Below the pieces are notes generated by a model. It did not search any database, was not told where the DNA came from, and saw only the letters and a program-made list of their open reading frames with translations. A program made the position numbers and the translations under genes. Shown piece after piece: positions 5,301-6,131 of a DNA stretch of 6,131 nucleotides. The stretch's first letter is position 1; every line of letters begins with the position of its first letter. Source of the DNA: Prolixibacteraceae bacterium (lineage in GTDB: Bacteria > Bacteroidota > Bacteroidia > Bacteroidales > Prolixibacteraceae); the NCBI GenBank assembly GCA_016788685.1, contig JAEUSS010000636.1:1-6131 (forward strand). Reading direction: 5' to 3'.

Positions 5301-6131
5301 CCGAAGTACAACGACCTCTGGCAACTGTTGTTATCGGCGGATTACTTGTTGCCGCATTCTTTACAATGGCAGTAATTCCAATACTCTATCATAGCATGGA
5401 AACCCGAAAAATTAGAAAATCTCAACGTAAAATGAAAGCAGCCTCTGCATTGATCCTATTACCGCTTTTGTTTTTCACACCTAAAATGGGAGAAGCACAA
5501 AACACCATATCGCTCCCCGATGCTTTAAAAGTAGCAGAAGAAAACAACCTGAAGATAAAAAGCGGAGAACTAAGGATTGAGCAATCTGTTGCATTAAGAA
5601 AGTCCAACCTGAATCTCGGCAAAACAGAAATAGGTGTCGAATACGGACAAATCAACTCTAGTATGAATGATTATGCCATTAGCATAGACCAAAATTTTGG
5701 CAACCTTTTTCTGATAGCCGCTCAATTAAACTATGCTAAAATGGAAGTGGACAATCAGAAAATAAGGCAACAACTCAACATAAGAGAACTAAAGCAAGAA
5801 GTTTCAGTGATTTACTTTTCATGGCAATCGCAATACAACAAAGTGGCGCTGCTCAAACAAATAGATCGTATTTATTCCGATTTTAAACAACTGGCAGAAT
5901 TACGCTATTCTACCGGGTACAGCAACCAACTTGAAAAAATGTCGATTGAGGCAAAATTCAATGAACTATCGGTATGGATCAAACAAGAAGAAGTTTTACT
6001 TAAAAATATTGAGACAGAATTTAACCTCTGCCTGAATGCTGACACAACATACATTCCGCAAACAGAGTCATTGCACGATAATCAGGCAGATTTAACAGTT
6101 ATTGAAGCTAACAATATTGCAGCCCACCCTG
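2309..6131 (+). CDS. czcA: CzcA/CusA-family heavy-metal RND efflux pump fused to a TolC-family outer-membrane factor (3' end outside window)
   Basis: An inner-membrane proton/metal antiporter joined to an outer-membrane channel subunit. The frame is open for 1274 codons to the edge. Residues 1-1030 are a complete HME-RND pump: TM1 (12-30) followed by IDAVPDITNNQVQVVT, a periplasmic loop, TM2-TM6 (about 341-503), TM7 (about 536-556), a second periplasmic loop, and TM8-TM12 (about 873-1026). TM4 has DFGLIVDGTVIIIE with Asp400, Asp406 and Glu413, the CzcA-type acidic triad; TM10 has GFIALFGVAVLNG, also CzcA-like. By my unaided alignment the three CusA methionine ligands are replaced (Gly/Ser near 579-580, Asp624, Glu674), favouring divalent Zn/Co/Cd/Ni over Cu/Ag. 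Residues 1031-1041 form a basic linker, 1042-1063 resemble a signal peptide, and 1064-1274 begin the TolC fold (SLPDALKVAEENN, then coiled-coil-prone helices). The known fused family is about 1440 residues, so some 170 are missing. ATG 2309 follows an AT-rich leader without Shine-Dalgarno. The exact metal is uncertain. Confidence 0.93.
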   Translation, partial: MIKRIIELSVRNKLIVLLFTIALTVWGFFAMKNLSIDAVPDITNNQVQVVTVSPSLAPQEVEQFITYPIEMAMANVQGVENIRSISRYGLSVVTIVFDEKFPILKARQLVGEMLTVAAGEIPEEYGSPELMPITTGLGEIYQYTLEVESGYEDKYTITELRTIHDWIVKRQLSGIKGIVEISGFGGYLKEYEVAINPFVLNELDISIHEILEALEHNNQNTGGSYIEDGPYASYIRAEGLLKTLQDIEKIVVTTRNQVPVLISDVAEVRFGHPVRYGAMTKDGKGETVGGITLMLKGENANRAIERVKERIAEVNNSLPEGIVIKPYLDRSELVGRVLKTITTNLTEAAIIVLIVLVLLLGNLRAGLLTASVIPLSLLIAFSLMNIFGVTASIMSLGAIDFGLIVDGTVIIIEGILFHFHKNQLGKKFSREDFDQNVIKSAGNVATSAAFGVAIILIVYFPLLALTGIEGKMFKPMAVTISFALLGSILLSLTYVPAMASLIFSRNNKEKVTIADKIVAAITSFFIPIVKFSLAKKKWVLGSAIILFVLSISLFGKLGAVFIPNLEEGDLAMQMTLPPGSSLNESVKLATLAEKRLLDNFPEVRSVVSKIGTAEVPTDPMAIEDADIMISMKDRKEWTTTQNRSELIALMKEKVEEIPGAEFNFTQPIQLRFNELITGAKSDLVIKIFGEDLDVLFGKANEVAKLIKGVQGAGDIKVEQIDGLPQVIFSYNRARLAQYGLKVSDLNDAIRTAFAGEGVGVIFEGERKFDLVVRLLPEYRSNINNIKQLFVKSPSGTKVPLSELIVMEEKEGPMLIARDDTRRRITVGINVRDRDIKSLVTEVQEILDQNLSLPPGYNITYGGEFENLQAATNRLMLVLPIALALIFIMLFFTFNSIMQAAIIYGTIPLSVIGGILALWIRGLPFSISAGVGFIALFGVAVLNGIVMMNSFNLLKKQGITDVYERVIQGVKMVVRPVALTTLVATLGFIPMALSEQAGAEVQRPLATVVIGGLLVAAFFTMAVIPILYHSMETRKIRKSQRKMKAASALILLPLLFFTPKMGEAQNTISLPDALKVAEENNLKIKSGELRIEQSVALRKSNLNLGKTEIGVEYGQINSSMNDYAISIDQNFGNLFLIAAQLNYAKMEVDNQKIRQQLNIRELKQEVSVIYFSWQSQYNKVALLKQIDRIYSDFKQLAELRYSTGYSNQLEKMSIEAKFNELSVWIKQEEVLLKNIETEFNLCLNADTTYIPQTESLHDNQADLTVIEANNIAAHP
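5432..5500 (+). other. Buried signal-peptide-like segment at the RND/TolC junction
   Basis: Inside the fused gene, the ATG at 5432 (Met1042) begins a stretch that reads like a free-standing signal peptide: MKAASALILLPLLFF followed by TPKMGEAQ, with a possible signal peptidase site after GEA or AQ. It follows 11 mostly basic or polar linker residues after TM12. Because the RND C-terminus is cytoplasmic, an extra membrane crossing here is just what is needed to place the TolC part in the periplasm. It may be a permanent 13th TM segment, or it may be cleaved to release the outer-membrane subunit. Confidence 0.6.

Noticed and set aside
2850..5655. Several minus-strand open frames of 62-146 codons
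   Set aside because: All are antisense shadows of the single conserved RND-TolC frame; their Ser-rich, irregular composition is typical of reverse-strand readings.
1..6131. CRISPR array, tRNA or rRNA genes
   Set aside because: No regularly spaced repeats beyond the two-copy 36-bp tandem repeat, which has no spacer, and no recognisable tRNA or rRNA sequence was seen on either strand.

Overview
The window looks like a piece of a Bacteroidota (probably Bacteroidales-like) chromosome. The signs are an IS407-type IS3-family transposase of the kind common in that phylum, AT-rich translation starts without Shine-Dalgarno sequences, TAnnTTTG-type -7 promoter elements, and above all an RND heavy-metal pump fused to a TolC-type outer-membrane factor. 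The organism call is an inference from these traits, not from a database match.

Layout, left to right. At 1-128 (minus) is the first ~42 codons of a small exported protein, probably a lipoprotein, running off the window. At about 175-800 (minus) lies a decayed insertion sequence: a plausible terminal repeat at 175-199 and the C-terminal two thirds of a DDE transposase broken by two frameshifts that together restore the frame. Its N-terminal part, orfA and the other end are gone. From about 800 to 1173 there is no convincing gene, only an unassigned open frame on the minus strand (831-1094). A 36-bp tandem duplication (1126-1197) covers the start of the next gene.

At 1174-2007 (plus) is a complete AraC-family regulator of 277 residues. 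It is followed by a 301-bp intergenic region (2008-2308) rich in small dyads: two overlapping 7-8 bp dyads at 2058-2105 and a cluster at 2164-2221. From 2309 to the right edge (plus) runs one uninterrupted frame of 1274 codons, still open. It encodes a complete 12-TM HME-RND pump of the CzcA/CusA family (residues 1-1030), then a signal-peptide-like hydrophobic segment (about 1042-1063), then the first ~210 residues of a TolC-family outer-membrane factor.

Likely working model (inference): the AraC-type protein controls the co-oriented efflux gene through the dyad-rich spacer. The fused pump/outer-membrane polypeptide, with a periplasmic adaptor probably encoded beyond the right edge, exports divalent metal ions. 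The acidic triad in TM4 (DFG...D...E) and the absence of the CusA methionine ligands point to Zn/Co/Cd/Ni-type ions rather than Cu/Ag. The most notable features are the RND-OMF fusion with its buried signal peptide, the start-spanning tandem duplication in front of araC, and the dyads in the spacer. I do not see evidence for a wholly new system.
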